Source: CAWUKV01 sp963923025
Lineage (GTDB): Bacteria > Cyanobacteriota > Cyanobacteriia > Phormidesmidales > Phormidesmidaceae
Reading direction: 5' to 3'
Assembly (NCBI GenBank): GCA_963923025.1
Contig: CAWUKV010000007.1
Location: forward strand, 1 to 54,967
DNA: 54,967 bases
A program made the translations under genes and the position numbers. Positions 17,128 to 25,622 of the stretch are shown here, piece by piece (position 1 is the stretch's first letter; each line of letters starts with the position of its first letter). Below the pieces are notes generated by a model that ran no database searches, had not been told where the DNA came from, and saw only the letters and a list, made by a program, of their open reading frames with translations.

Positions 17128-17259
17128 AGTGAAATTGCGGGTTTAGCAGGTGTTAAGAACGTGCATCCACGCTTCTATGCTCCTCCACAGTGGGTCTATT
17201 AAGAGCCTTCTGTTGGACCCACACTGTTGTCTCATTGTGTTGAAGGAACGTCTGTCAAG

Positions 17260-18729
17260 ATGTCTAATCTAGCTGTAAATCGAGCGAGATCCAGGCGGCG
17301 TAAGCCCTCTGTCTGGAACTCCTATGCCCCTCCGTTTGACCAGATGGCCAAGCGCTTTTTTGGGCGCATGTTTGGTCGGGGCTTTTCCTGGGTTTGGATG
17401 GCCTGTGCTGCTGCCGTCTTTCTCATCGTTGCAACCTGGGGTCTAGCGGCTAACGCTCAGGACGAAGTTGCAGCGGCTGATGTTCAGATTGTTCTGGACA
17501 ACATTTTTGTCTTCGTTGCAGCGGTACTGGTTATTTTCATGAATGCCGGTTTTGGCATGCTTGAAACAGGCTTCTGCCGCCAGAAGAACGCTGTTAACAT
17601 TCTGTCCAAGAACCTGATTGTGTATGCGCTAGCCTCCCTAGCGTTCTGGGCAATCGGCTTCGGGATTATGTTCCACCCTGGCAATGCGCTGCTGGGTACC
17701 GGCTACTTCTTCCTATCTGGTCTTGCAGTAGACGACGTAGAAACCTTTGGCACCCTAACGCCGCCGATTTTCTTCTTCTTCCAGGCTGCTTTCGCCGCTA
17801 CTGCTGCCACTATCGTTTCGGGTGCGGTGGCTGAACGAGTCAAGTTTATTGACTTCATCATCTTCAGCGTACTGCTGACGGCAATTGCTTACCCCATTAC
17901 CGGTCACTGGGTCTGGGGCGGCGGCTGGCTGTCGACGATGGGCACTGCTTTCTCTGACTTTGCAGGCTCTACCGTGGTTCACTCCGTCGGTGGTTGGGCA
18001 GCTCTGACAGGTGCAGCTATTCTTGGGCCCCGTCTAGGCAAGTACCAAGACGGTCAGACTAGTGCAATTCCTGGCCACAACATGAGCATTGCCATGCTGG
18101 GTTGCCTGATCCTATGGATCGGCTGGTTTGGCTTCAACCCTGGTTCTGAGCTAGCAGCTGACCTGGCTGTGCCTTACATTGCCGTTACCACTAACCTGTC
18201 CGCTGCGGCTGGCGGTGTGGCAGCAACCTTCGTTGCTTGGGCCCTGAACGGCAAGCCTGACCTGTCCATGATCATCAACGGTATCCTGGCAGGCCTGGTT
18301 GGCGTCACTGCCGGTTGTGCTGGTGTCAGCTTCCTGGGTGCGGTCATCATCGGCCTAATTTCTGGCGTTATCGTCGTCTTCTCCGTTGGCTTCTTTGACA
18401 GCATCAAGATTGACGACCCCGTCGGTGCTATCTCCGTTCACCTGGTTTGTGGTGCTTGGGGTACCTTGGCCGTTGGCCTGTTTGATACGTCTGCTGGCCT
18501 GTTCTACGGCGGCGGCATCGCTCAGCTGATTGCCCAAATCATCGGTATCGTAGCCATTGGTCTGTTCACCGTCGTGGCGTCCACTATCTTCTGGATGGTG
18601 CTGAAGTCTACGCTGGGCATCCGCGTTACAGCCGAAGAAGAGCTGCGTGGTCTGGACATTGCCGAGCACGGCATGGAAGCCTACAGCGGTTTCCTGAAGG
18701 ACACCAGCGACATGGGTGGTGTAGCGTAA
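17260..18729 (+). CDS. amt: Ammonium transporter, Amt family
   Basis: A 489-residue protein from the ATG at 17260 (AAGGAACG upstream; a TTG at 17227 would add 11 residues). A basic leader of about 40 residues and a hydrophobic segment ending ANAQ precede the 11-helix Amt core. Core motifs: NAGFGMLETGFCRQKNAVN, the Phe-gate region IFFFFQAAFAATAATIVSG, AERVKF, the first pore His in STVVHSVGGWAALTGA and the second in ISVHLVCGAWGTLAVG, with the recruiting Asp in FSDFAG. It imports ammonium across the plasma membrane, normally under GlnB (PII) and NtcA control. It is followed by a strong terminator and is monocistronic. Confidence 0.95.
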   Translation: MSNLAVNRARSRRRKPSVWNSYAPPFDQMAKRFFGRMFGRGFSWVWMACAAAVFLIVATWGLAANAQDEVAAADVQIVLDNIFVFVAAVLVIFMNAGFGMLETGFCRQKNAVNILSKNLIVYALASLAFWAIGFGIMFHPGNALLGTGYFFLSGLAVDDVETFGTLTPPIFFFFQAAFAATAATIVSGAVAERVKFIDFIIFSVLLTAIAYPITGHWVWGGGWLSTMGTAFSDFAGSTVVHSVGGWAALTGAAILGPRLGKYQDGQTSAIPGHNMSIAMLGCLILWIGWFGFNPGSELAADLAVPYIAVTTNLSAAAGGVAATFVAWALNGKPDLSMIINGILAGLVGVTAGCAGVSFLGAVIIGLISGVIVVFSVGFFDSIKIDDPVGAISVHLVCGAWGTLAVGLFDTSAGLFYGGGIAQLIAQIIGIVAIGLFTVVASTIFWMVLKSTLGIRVTAEEELRGLDIAEHGMEAYSGFLKDTSDMGGVA

Positions 18730-18772
18730 CCCGCGTACATTTGCCATGTCATAGCTTAATCGCTTGAAATGA

Positions 18773-18804
18773 AAGCCGGGGTCTATCCATAGACCCCGGC
18801 TTTT
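18773..18804 (+). terminator. Rho-independent terminator of amt
   Basis: AAGCCGGGGTCT (18773-18784) pairs with AGACCCCGGCTT (18791-18802) around ATCCAT, followed by TTTT. It lies 44 bases past the amt stop. Confidence 0.9.
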
Positions 18805-18904
18805 GCGTTGGCTATGGATTTTGATTACGATCCGCCCTTAAGGCGCTGGGGTAACTGATATTCTGACCGTACGCTAGTTCGACGCAGAGAGTTTCGTCGC
18901 AGAG

Positions 18905-20913
18905 ATGGGCAATCCCGCTTCGGTTTTAGACGAGTTACTGCGGGCAGTGCCAGCACTCAGGCCGCAGATGTACTTCAAAACATCGTTGACGGCACTCTCC
19001 CACGCCATGGAGGATCAGGTTCTGGCCGGGCGAGAGCAGCCGCTAATGATTGCTAGCTTCCAGCAGGAGCGCTTCTACCGGCAGGAAGCCCATCGCTACG
19101 TGCGCCTGTCGGAATTAACGCCCCAGATTTATATTTTCTCTGCCGCTGGCACCGAGTTTGATGTGCGCAAGGGAGCCTACGAGACGGTAGCCTTCGACAT
19201 CGACGATGCCTTGGCCAACGAGTGGCATCTGGTGGTCTTGGGTGACCAGTACAGCGCTTGTCTGGTTTGTCGGGAACATCAGCCCGTCCCAGGTCCCGGT
19301 CGTGGGCTAGCCGTCCTCGACCAGACCCGTCGGTTTGAGGGAATTTGGACGCTGGATGCCCAGGTGGCTCAGCAGGCCGCAAACATTCTGCTGGATCGGG
19401 TTGTGGCCTATCGCCCCGAGCTGATGGATACCGTTACGGCAGCGCGTCAGCAGTTTGTTCCAGACCAAATTTTGCCTCCGTCTACGCTAGGTGAAGCGGA
19501 CCCCTTTGCGCAGCGATTGGTGACTTACGTGCAGGCCAGCCAATACAAACTGTTGAAGGCCTACAAGGCGATCGCTGCCCAGAACGAACGCGAACGACTG
19601 ATCAATTCCATTACTGCGGCCATTCGGCAATCCCTCGACTCAGGCGAGATTTTCGAGATTGCCACACAGCAGTTAGGACCAGTACTCAGTGCCAGTCGCT
19701 GTCTGATCTATCGCTACAGCCCAGACCCAGAAGCGGCGACCATTCAGCATCAGTACCAGCGAGCCGGGGTAGCCAACTTCACCGATGCCCCGCTAGAGCA
19801 GCCACTGTTTCAACGGACTTACCAGCAGCGGCAGACGATCCGGAGTACTGATGCTGCCGAGGTAGACGCTGAGCTGGCTGATTATCTGGCTCAATGGCAG
19901 ATCCACGACTACTTGGTGGTGCCGCTCATGGACCAGGACCGGCTACTGGGGGCAATTGAGCTGCACCAGTGCAAGGAACCTGAGGTGGGCGATGGCGAGC
20001 CCCAATCGCGCCAGTCTTTAGATCACCAGTCTTCAGAGCAAAAAACCTGGACCGACCAGGACGTTGACTTGGTCGAGGCCATTGCCGCTCAGCTCAGCGT
20101 TGGGCTCATTCAGGCTGAAGCCTACGGTCGGTTAACGATGCTTAACCAGCAGTTGGCCGACCTGGAACGCACCCGCAGTAACCTGATCGCTATTACTGGC
20201 CATGAGCTGCGGACGCCCCTATCGACCATCCGCGTCTGCCTAGAAAGCCTCAACACCGAGCCAGACATGCCGCTAGAGCTACAGCAGGTGATGCTGTCCT
20301 CGGCACTCACTGACGCCGACCGCATGCAGCATCTGGTAGAAGACTTTCTGACGCTATCCCGACTTGAAAGTGGTCGGATTGAGTGGAACTTAGAATCGCT
20401 CTCGTTGCAGGAGTGCGTGGACTTGGCGCTTAGCAGCGTGCGCAGCAGCGAAGATCGTCCTATCCCAGCGATCTCAGCCGATTTATCACCCACACTCCCG
20501 CTGATTCGAGCAGACGGGGAGTGGATTGTCGAGGTCCTGACTAAGCTAATCGACAACGCCTGCAAGTTCACACCACCCGAGGGCCAAATCACGATTCAAG
20601 CCCGACCGTATCGGACGAATCAGGTCCAGGTTAGCGTTAACGATACGGGTCGAGGGATTGAGGCCGATCGGCTAGAAGCTATATTTGACCGCTTCTACCA
20701 AGAAGAGGGGCACTGCGTCGATCCGTCGGGGGTACGGGACTGGGGCTAGCCATCTGTCGACAGATTATTGAAGGCCATCACGGTCAGATTTGGGCGACCT
20801 CTGCGGGCAAGGAACAGGGCACCCAAATCCACTTCACGCTGCCGGTTGCAGTCTCTCCCATTCCCCGTCGTCAACGGCGAAAAATAGCGTCCGCTAAATC
20901 TGCTGCTCGTTAG
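18905..20913 (+). pseudogene. DICT-GAF histidine kinase interrupted by a one-base frameshift
   Basis: The first frame (18905-20749, 614 residues) has a DICT sensory domain (about 1-180), a GAF domain (about 235-410), HisKA with phospho-acceptor His about 433 in ITGHELRTPLSTIR, then the HATPase N box LIDNACKFTPPEG and G1 box NDTGRGIEADR. It breaks after RFYQEEG and ends at TAG 20747. The ATP-lid box GGTGLGLAICRQIIEGH and the domain end continue in the -1 frame to TAG at 20911. One extra G in the GGGG run at 20707-20710 would restore one 669-residue kinase. Causes are a real indel, a sequencing error, or slippage on the G run. The short product lacks the ATP lid and should be inactive. No response regulator is adjacent. 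Confidence 0.85.
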
Positions 20914-21170
20914 GGCTGCTGCCCCGGGCCGAAAGACGGCGTTGGCGACTGTAACACTTCCTCACAAAACGCAGGATTGGGCTCAGGTGCGGTGGTAGGA
21001 TTTTTGCCAATAGGATATAGGGCACCGCCCTTGGGTTCTGACCGTGGGCTTAACCGCCAGAGGTTTAGACATCCTAACCCACGTTCAGGTTGAACCCTGA
21101 AGCTTCCCATAGAAGGCTTCAGTTCTGGGTGTGGCAAAGGTTCAATTCAATAGGTTGAGAGTTATTATTC

Positions 21171-21659
21171 ATGTCTGAAGATAAAACCCCTCAGCAGGAC
21201 GATGCCGTTTCCACTAGCAGCACTGCGGTGGCAGCAGGTGACTTATCCGGTAAGATGCCAATTTTTGGCGGTAGCACGGGCGGCCTGCTGACCAAAGCAG
21301 AAGTTGAAGAGAAATATGCCATCACCTGGTCCAGTAAGAAGGAGCAGGTCTTTGAAATGCCAACAGGTGGCGTTGCCGTCATGAACGAAGGTGAAAACCT
21401 GCTGTATTTGGCTCGCAAAGAGCAGTGTCTGGCCCTGAGCCGTCAGCTAAAGACCAAGTTTAAGCCCAGAATCACCGATTACAAGATCTATCGCGTCTTC
21501 CCTAGTGGTGAAACGGTCTATCTGCACCCCGCTGACGGTGTTGTCCCTGAAAAGGTCAACGAAGGTCGCGAGTACAACGGCAAGAAAGACCGCAAGATTG
21601 GTGACAACCCCAACCCGGCAACGATTAAGTTCAGCGGTCAGGCTCCCTACGAAGTCTAA
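21171..21659 (+). CDS. psaD: Photosystem I reaction centre subunit II (PsaD), N-terminally extended
   Basis: A 162-residue protein. PsaD sits on the stromal side of photosystem I and docks ferredoxin, together with PsaC and PsaE. The core from about residue 26 (SGKMPIFGGSTGGLL) matches the family: KYAITWSSKKEQVFEMPTGG, NEGENLLYLARKEQCLAL, YKIYRVFPSGE and EKVNEGREYNG. Cyanobacterial PsaD is usually about 140 residues; here about 22 Ser/Thr/Asp-rich residues precede the core, and no internal ATG before the core competes convincingly. A terminator follows. Confidence 0.97.
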   Translation: MSEDKTPQQDDAVSTSSTAVAAGDLSGKMPIFGGSTGGLLTKAEVEEKYAITWSSKKEQVFEMPTGGVAVMNEGENLLYLARKEQCLALSRQLKTKFKPRITDYKIYRVFPSGETVYLHPADGVVPEKVNEGREYNGKKDRKIGDNPNPATIKFSGQAPYEV

Positions 21660-21694
21660 TGCGGGTGTAATCCGGTTGCCGCTGTCAGGTTAAA

Positions 21695-21726
21695 GTGAGG
21701 GACAGTCTGTTTAGGCTGTCCCTTTT
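21695..21726 (+). terminator. Rho-independent terminator of psaD
   Basis: AGGGACAG (21698-21705) pairs with CTGTCCCT (21716-21723), followed by TTTT. It lies 38 bases past the psaD stop. Confidence 0.85.
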
Positions 21727-21739
21727 GCTATGCATAGCT

Positions 21740-21878
21740 AGGGCCATTTACGTTAGAACACCGAGTACGGCGAGATCCTGCTTGGCATAGAACGAAATGG
21801 CCCTAAAAAGGGCTGGGCAGCCTTGTCCTAACGGATCTGGCGGCGGCTATATACAGCTCTCGCCACTGTGCTTAGGAC
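21740..21878 (+). promoter_or_regulatory. Paired inverted repeats in the trpE leader region
   Basis: This fills most of the 345-base psaD-trpE gap. AGGGCCATTT (21740-21749) is a perfect inverted match of AAATGGCCCT (21795-21804), 45 bases apart. A small hairpin GGCCCTAAAAAGGGCT overlaps the second arm and could compete with it. GTCCTAA (21825-21831) and TTAGGAC (21872-21878) form a second pair. Overlapping alternatives of this kind are what an attenuator or binding-site leader would show, but there is no Trp-rich leader peptide and no clear T run. Confidence 0.4.
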
Positions 21879-22004
21879 ATTTCTAGCGCTGAAGTGCTTG
21901 ATGCTGGAGCCCAGTGGCCCGCAGTCGTGCACAAACGTTTGTGGCGACTGCTATAGGACTGTCAGGCAGAGGCTGCCACGATTGGGGTTGTTTTTGAGGC
22001 CAAC

Positions 22005-23522
22005 ATGATTTTCCCAGACTTGCCCAAGTTCAAAGAACTCGCAAAACAGGGCAATTTCATTCCGGTCTATCAGGAGTGGGTGGCAGACCTCGATACGCCA
22101 GTGTCGGCCTGGTACAAGGTTTGTGCCGGGCAGCCCTACAGTTTTTTACTAGAGTCCGTCGAGGGCGGTGAGCGGTTGGGGCGCTACAGCTTTTTGGGTT
22201 GCGATCCGCTGTGGATTTTAGAGGCTCGCAACAACCAAACGACGCAGACCCTACGGGACGGCACTCAGCAGGTGTTTGAGGGTAATCCCTTCGATATTCT
22301 CACGCAGCAGCTTGCGTCCTTTGATCCGGTGTCTTTGCCGCAGCTACCACCGGGTATTGGGGGGCTGTTTGGCTTTTGGGGCTATGAGCTGATTCGTTGG
22401 ATTGAGCCGACGGTGAGTACCTATCCGACACAGGAGGGAGACCTGCCCGATGGGCTGTGGATGCAGGTGGATAGTCTGCTGATTTTTGATCAGGTGAAGC
22501 GCAAGATTTGGGCAGTGGGCTATGCCGATGTGCGGCATGGAGAGATAGAGACCGCGTATCGGGGGGCGTGCGATCGCGTCACCACCCTAATCCAAAAACT
22601 TCAGCAGCCCCTTACCCCCCAACCGCTCGACTGGCAGTCACCGGAGACCAATACCGCGCCACCCCCTAGCTTCACCAGCAACCAAACCGAAGCGGACTAC
22701 TGCGCCGGGGTGGCAAAAGCCAAAGCCTACATCCGCGCAGGCGACATCTTTCAGGTGGTCACCTCCCAGCAGCTCACGACCACCTACCACGGTGATCCGT
22801 TTGACCTATATCGGTCGCTGCGGCTGATTAACCCGTCGCCCTATATGGCCTATTTTAACTTCAACGGCTGGCAGATTATTGGCTCTAGCCCCGAAGTCAT
22901 GGTCAAGGCCACCCGCCCCCGCGCCGACGGTCCCCTGCTGGCCGAGCTACGCCCCATCGCCGGAACACGCCCCCGTGGCAAAACGCCAGCTGAGGACGAC
23001 GCCTACGCCGATGACCTGCTGGCGGACCCCAAGGAAATTGCGGAACACGTAATGTTGGTTGACCTGGGCCGCAACGACCTGGGTCGCGTCTGCCGCAGCG
23101 GCACCGTCGAAGTGGATGAGCTGATGGTGATTGAGCGCTACAGCCATGTCATGCACATCGTCAGTAATGTTGTGGGTGAGCTAGCTCCTGACAAAACCGC
23201 CTGGGATCTGCTCAAAGCCTGCTTCCCCGCAGGCACCGTCAGCGGTGCCCCTAAAATTCGGGCCATGCAAATCATTAACGAGCTAGAGCCCTGCCGTCGC
23301 GGTCCCTATTCCGGTGTCTACGGCTACTACGACTTTGAGGGTCAGCTCAACAGCGCCATCACCATTCGGACGATGGTGGTGCAAGGCCAGCCTGACGGCA
23401 GCCACCAGCTGACCGTCCAAGCCGGGGCTGGACTGGTAGCAGATTCGGTGCCCAAGAACGAGTATCAGGAGACCCTGAACAAAGCGCGAGGACTGCTCGA
23501 AGCCGTGCGATGTTTGGGCTAG
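22005..23522 (+). CDS. trpE: Anthranilate synthase component I
   Basis: A 505-residue enzyme making anthranilate from chorismate with ammonia supplied by TrpG, the first step of tryptophan synthesis. The feedback site LLESVEGGERLGRYSFLG near residue 47 indicates control by tryptophan. Catalytic-domain motifs: IRAGDIFQVVTSQQ, SSPEVMV, RPIAGTRPRGKT, DLGRNDLGRVC, FPAGTVSGAPKIRAM and YSGVYGYYDF. This favours TrpE over the p-aminobenzoate synthase PabB. No trpG is adjacent. The stop overlaps the convergent exported-protein gene by four bases. Confidence 0.95.
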   Translation: MIFPDLPKFKELAKQGNFIPVYQEWVADLDTPVSAWYKVCAGQPYSFLLESVEGGERLGRYSFLGCDPLWILEARNNQTTQTLRDGTQQVFEGNPFDILTQQLASFDPVSLPQLPPGIGGLFGFWGYELIRWIEPTVSTYPTQEGDLPDGLWMQVDSLLIFDQVKRKIWAVGYADVRHGEIETAYRGACDRVTTLIQKLQQPLTPQPLDWQSPETNTAPPPSFTSNQTEADYCAGVAKAKAYIRAGDIFQVVTSQQLTTTYHGDPFDLYRSLRLINPSPYMAYFNFNGWQIIGSSPEVMVKATRPRADGPLLAELRPIAGTRPRGKTPAEDDAYADDLLADPKEIAEHVMLVDLGRNDLGRVCRSGTVEVDELMVIERYSHVMHIVSNVVGELAPDKTAWDLLKACFPAGTVSGAPKIRAMQIINELEPCRRGPYSGVYGYYDFEGQLNSAITIRTMVVQGQPDGSHQLTVQAGAGLVADSVPKNEYQETLNKARGLLEAVRCLG

Positions 23523-24025
23523 TCGGCCACCGCCCAAGTCCAGCGGGGATTCCCTTCACGCATCGTCTGGTCAATAATCACTGGCATGGTGCCATTGGGG
23601 CCGCCGATGCCGGTCATATCGAGGATGACCCTGGCTTGCCCACCGGTAAACTGAACCCGAATGTAGGATGGTCCCTCATGGGGATTGCCATCCGATAGGG
23701 CCATGCCCGCACTGCCCACACAGTCACTGAATTCAGGCTTGAGGTCACCGATCCAGGTGGCGCTAAATTCGTCTGTGGTATCAGGGCGAATGTTGGTTGC
23801 CGCTGCGGCTAGCTGCACCATCCCATCAGTGGAACCGCCGCCCTCAAAGTAGTTAAAGGTTTCGTAGGCAGTCAGCGTTTGGGGGCAGGTGCCGGTGCCG
23901 TCATTGGTTGTAAATACATCCATCTGAATAGTGCGGGCAGCGGCAGGTGCGCCAGATCCAATGAGTAAGCCCAATGGCAACATGGCGAACAGCGTAGTTT
24001 TGAGTGCAGTGATATTGAGTTGCAT
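23519..24025 (-). CDS. Exported protein of unknown function
   Basis: A 168-residue protein with a signal peptide (LKTTLFAMLPLGLLIGSGAPAAA, likely cut near AAA-RT). The mature part has two Cys (in GTCPQ and SDCVGS) that could form a disulfide, a TATWIG-like beta pattern (EFSATWIGDL) and a C-terminal RWTWAVAD. I do not recognise a family. It is convergent with trpE, sharing four bases. Confidence 0.7.
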   Translation of the reverse strand: MQLNITALKTTLFAMLPLGLLIGSGAPAAARTIQMDVFTTNDGTGTCPQTLTAYETFNYFEGGGSTDGMVQLAAAATNIRPDTTDEFSATWIGDLKPEFSDCVGSAGMALSDGNPHEGPSYIRVQFTGGQARVILDMTGIGGPNGTMPVIIDQTMREGNPRWTWAVAD

Positions 24026-24159
24026 AGCGATGATCCTTGCAGGGTAGAAAACGGGGCGTGTCGGAGGCAGTGCCTCGCTTAATAACCACCTCTACGCCAG
24101 CACATTGCAACTTTCCCGAGGAAGTGTAGCTACTGTCACAAAGAACCTGGCAACCGGCT

Positions 24160-25236
24160 TCAGAGCAAATGTTTGAACTGATCTTCTTTGCCCAAGGCTT
24201 TAACCGCTTTTTTGATGTCCTGCGTGCGATCTTTCTTGACAATCAGCGTGGCCTTGCCGTCGCGGACCACAACGACATCTTCCAGACCAATGGTGACGAT
24301 CACTTCGTCGTCCGCTGAGGAATAAATCACGCAGTCTTTTGTATCTAAGCCACGGTGCTGGCACATTTCGACATTTTGTTTGTCACCCTTCATTAGCCGT
24401 TCGATCGCGTTCCAGTCGCCCAAGTCGTCCCAACCAAAATCGGCGGGCATCACGTAGGCACGGTCGGTTTTTTCCATGACGGCGTAGTCGATGCTGAGCT
24501 TTTCTAACTGGGCGTAGGCATCGACGCCTTTTGCCATCAGGGGACCCATAAGCTCAGGTGCATGGGTCTTGAGTTCTTCGATCATGACGCCAGCGGGGAA
24601 GATGAACATGCCGCTGTTCCAGCTGTAGCGGCCGCTAGCCAAAAACTCTTCCGCAACAGACTTTTCAGGTTTTTCAGTGAATCGGCTGACCTTGTAGGCT
24701 GAAATATCGTCATATGCCCCAGCGGTATCGCCCTGCTCAATGTAGCCATAGCCGGTGGAAGGGAAGGTGGGCTGAATGCCAAGGGTTGCGATCGCGCCCC
24801 TGTCTCCAGCTAGCTCAGCCGCCGCCCGAATGGTTTGCTCAAACCGCGTTTGGTCGGGGATGTAGTGATCGGCCGGGAAGAACGCCACAATGGCATCGTC
24901 CCCATGCCGCTTGGCAACCTCCAGCGTCGCCCAGGCGACAGCCGGTGCGGTATCTCGGCCCTGGGGCTCCACCAGCAGGTTCGAATCGGGCATCTCCGGC
25001 AGCTGCTGGCGGCAGCCGTCGGCCAGGTGGCTGGCAGTGATCACCCAAATGTCGCGCCAGCCTGTGGTCAGTGGCAGTAGCCGGTCGGCAGTGGCCTGCA
25101 TCAGGCTGTGATCGCTCCCATCAAGGCAGAGAAACTGCTTAGGGTGCTTTAGACGGCTCACAGGCCAGAACCGCTCTCCTTTGCCACCAGCTAGAACAAT
25201 GGGAACGATCGTCCCTGTTAGGGAGGTCTTTGTCAT
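24160..25236 (-). CDS. manC: Mannose-1-phosphate guanylyltransferase
   Basis: A 358-residue nucleotidyltransferase making GDP-mannose from Man-1-P and GTP, for glycans and GDP-fucose. Motifs: the pyrophosphorylase signature VLAGGKGERFWPVSR, the FLCL substrate loop after KHPKQ, VEPQGRDTAPAVAWA, FFPADHYI (metal-binding Asp), FTEKPEK, YSWNSGMFIF and ADFGWDDLGDWNA. The length matches the stand-alone form without the phosphomannose isomerase domain found in longer ManC/AlgA. It is monocistronic; the LCP gene is divergent. Confidence 0.92.
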   Translation of the reverse strand: MTKTSLTGTIVPIVLAGGKGERFWPVSRLKHPKQFLCLDGSDHSLMQATADRLLPLTTGWRDIWVITASHLADGCRQQLPEMPDSNLLVEPQGRDTAPAVAWATLEVAKRHGDDAIVAFFPADHYIPDQTRFEQTIRAAAELAGDRGAIATLGIQPTFPSTGYGYIEQGDTAGAYDDISAYKVSRFTEKPEKSVAEEFLASGRYSWNSGMFIFPAGVMIEELKTHAPELMGPLMAKGVDAYAQLEKLSIDYAVMEKTDRAYVMPADFGWDDLGDWNAIERLMKGDKQNVEMCQHRGLDTKDCVIYSSADDEVIVTIGLEDVVVVRDGKATLIVKKDRTQDIKKAVKALGKEDQFKHLL

Positions 25237-25622
25237 GGGTTCTCTACCTAATTACAAGATCAACAGGCATCAAAGTACAGCGGGGGAAAAATTGTGATGC
25301 CGATTTCGTCAGTATTCGAGCCGGGCTACACACAGTCAGCTCCCTATCGCACCTACGGACAATCGGCAAACTGTGAATCATCCTACCGTTCGTCGGATGC
25401 CCGCAAGATATAATTCTCGTAATATTGCTTCATGCAAACCGTGTACACCTGGACAGGTTGGTTTAATTGAGCCGATCGTTTCCCTTAAACCTACGGATTG
25501 ACGTTTTGTCCTGTTCTGAGACGATGAAAACGAGTTTGTAAAAATAGCAGAGCTTGACCTGTACGCTATGCCGTCAAACTCGCTCGGTCACAGAAACATT
25601 GCCCTGAGTTCCTACTTAATCT
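25237..25622. other. Divergent intergenic region, promoters expected
   Basis: About 385 bases between the guanylyltransferase and LCP genes, both reading outward. No ORF, RNA gene or strong inverted repeat was seen. The part just before the LCP gene (about 25430-25560) is richer in A and T than the flanking genes and is the likely promoter side. Confidence 0.4.

Larger units (their letters stand above)
16598..17259. other. Long regulatory region upstream of amt
   Basis: About 660 bases without a gene. It holds two GTA-N8-TAC motifs (16691-16704 and 16899-16912; the second is the stronger) and a bulged hairpin at 17103-17127. The 85-residue minus-strand frame at 16821-17078 spans the better NtcA-type site and has no start signal, so it is rejected. 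Confidence 0.55.
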
